From Modicisalibacter radicis (GTDB taxonomy: Bacteria; Pseudomonadota; Gammaproteobacteria; Pseudomonadales; Halomonadaceae): a stretch of DNA of 42,931 nucleotides. Below are positions 42,260 to 42,931 of the stretch, piece by piece (the stretch's first letter is position 1; each line of letters opens with the position of its first letter). A program made the translations under genes and the position numbers. The stretch lies in the NCBI RefSeq assembly GCF_900961225.1, contig NZ_CAAHFN010000066.1:1-42931 (forward strand), given 5' to 3'. Under the pieces are notes generated by a model, which was not told the origin of the DNA, ran no database searches, and saw nothing but the letters and a program-made list of their open reading frames with translations.

Positions 42260-42931
42260 TCATCGGTCGAGGTCGAACTGCAGGCCGGCCAGGTGACGGT
42301 AGAGTGGGTTGCCGGCCAGCAACTCGGCGTGCGTGCCGGCGCCGACCAGGCGACCCCGGTCGAAGACCAGCAGGCGATCGGCGGCGATCACCGTGGCCAG
42401 CCGATGGGCGACGACCAGCGTGGTGCGCCCGACCATCAGCCGGTCGAGCGCTTCCTGAACGAGCCGCTCGCTCTCGGCGTCCAGCGCGCTGGTTGCCTCG
42501 TCGAGCAGCAGCACCGCGGGGTCGCGCAGCAGCGCACGGGCGATGGCCAGGCGCTGGCGCTGGCCGCCGGACAGCTGAACGCCGCCCGGGCCCAGGTAGC
42601 TGTCGAAACCCACCGGCAGCGCCGCGATGAAATCCAGGGCGTTGGCATCGCGTGCCGCCTGGCGCACGGCGTCGTCGTCGGCCTCGGGCATCCCGTAGCG
42701 GATGTTGTCGGCGGCGCTGCCACTGAACAGGATCGGTTCCTGGGCGACCAGGCCGATGACACCGCGCAAGGCTGCCGGGTCGAGTTCGCGCAGGTCGATG
42801 CCGTCGAGCATCAGACGCCCGGCCTGCGGATCGTGGAAGCGCAGCAACAGCTGCAGCAGGGTGCTCTTGCCGGCTCCCGACGGGCCGACCAGGGCGATGC
42901 GTTCGCCGGGGCGGATGGTGATGTCCAGGTC
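42260..42931 (-). CDS. ABC exporter, C-terminal nucleotide-binding domain (partial)
   Basis: The last 223 codons of a larger gene that begins outside the window. The Walker A is GPSGAGKST (coded near 42862-42890), the signature is [15 protein letters not shown], Walker B is [12 protein letters not shown] and the switch His is in VVAHRLATV. The style, with [16 protein letters not shown] before Walker A, is that of ABCB-type (MsbA-like) half transporters that carry their own membrane domain. The substrate cannot be told, since the membrane part is missing. Confidence 0.93.
   Translation of the reverse strand, partial: DLDITIRPGERIALVGPSGAGKSTLLQLLLRFHDPQAGRLMLDGIDLRELDPAALRGVIGLVAQEPILFSGSAADNIRYGMPEADDDAVRQAARDANALDFIAALPVGFDSYLGPGGVQLSGGQRQRLAIARALLRDPAVLLLDEATSALDAESERLVQEALDRLMVGRTTLVVAHRLATVIAADRLLVFDRGRLVGAGTHAELLAGNPLYRHLAGLQFDLDR

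Overview
The window comes from a high-GC gammaproteobacterium. A member of the Halomonadaceae (Halomonas-like) is the best guess. This rests on gene content, an enteric-style flagellar cluster and the long queD variant, all read by eye and not confirmed by a search. Protein-coding density is very high, and most intergenic gaps are under 250 bases.

Layout. (1) 1-257: left edge with a possible 15-codon gene start on the minus strand and a perfect 16-bp hairpin over its ribosome site. (2) 258-2756 (minus): queC-queE-queD, which makes the 7-deazaguanine precursor of queuosine, plus a small Cys-cluster protein. (3) 2946-4840: an SRPBCC protein convergent with an HDOD-GGDEF protein. (4) 5040-17724: flgN, flgM and flgA leftward, and flgBCDEFGHIJ-KL rightward, in the Salmonella arrangement. 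Two excellent sigma-28 promoters (before flgM and before flgK) and a candidate FlhDC box between flgA and flgB suggest an FlhDC > FliA/FlgM hierarchy. A 141-bp palindromic MITE-like element sits between flgC and flgD. (5) 17778-23498: lytic transglycosylase, proS, a nitrilase-family hydrolase, a GNAT acetyltransferase, and a divergent acetyl-CoA hydrolase/CoA-transferase. (6) 23589-34508: a zinc metallopeptidase, an alpha-E/ATP-grasp pair leftward, and rightward a 1112-residue transglutaminase-amidoligase, an ATP-grasp/alpha-E fusion and a second transglutaminase. This is a predicted peptide-ligation/modification system of unknown product. (7) 34519-36440: a BenE-type transporter and a divergent XRE-cupin regulator (like E. 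coli YdcO/SutR) around a perfect 16-bp palindrome. (8) 36454-37335: an AmiD-like amidase lipoprotein. (9) 37340-38900: a SatD-family protein and a DUF3307 membrane protein, behind an AT-rich leader with a LexA-type box over a TATAAT promoter and four evenly built palindromes. (10) 38950-42931: a vWA protein, a MoxR AAA ATPase, a membrane GGDEF protein, and the 3' part of an ABC exporter.

The two places that look least explained are the amidoligase/transglutaminase locus and the SatD-DUF3307 unit. SatD reads like a divergent class III nucleotide cyclase domain joined to a helix-turn-helix. Its leader carries a probable SOS promoter and four copies of TATAGC-N8-GCTATA. No tRNA, rRNA, CRISPR array or complete insertion sequence was seen.
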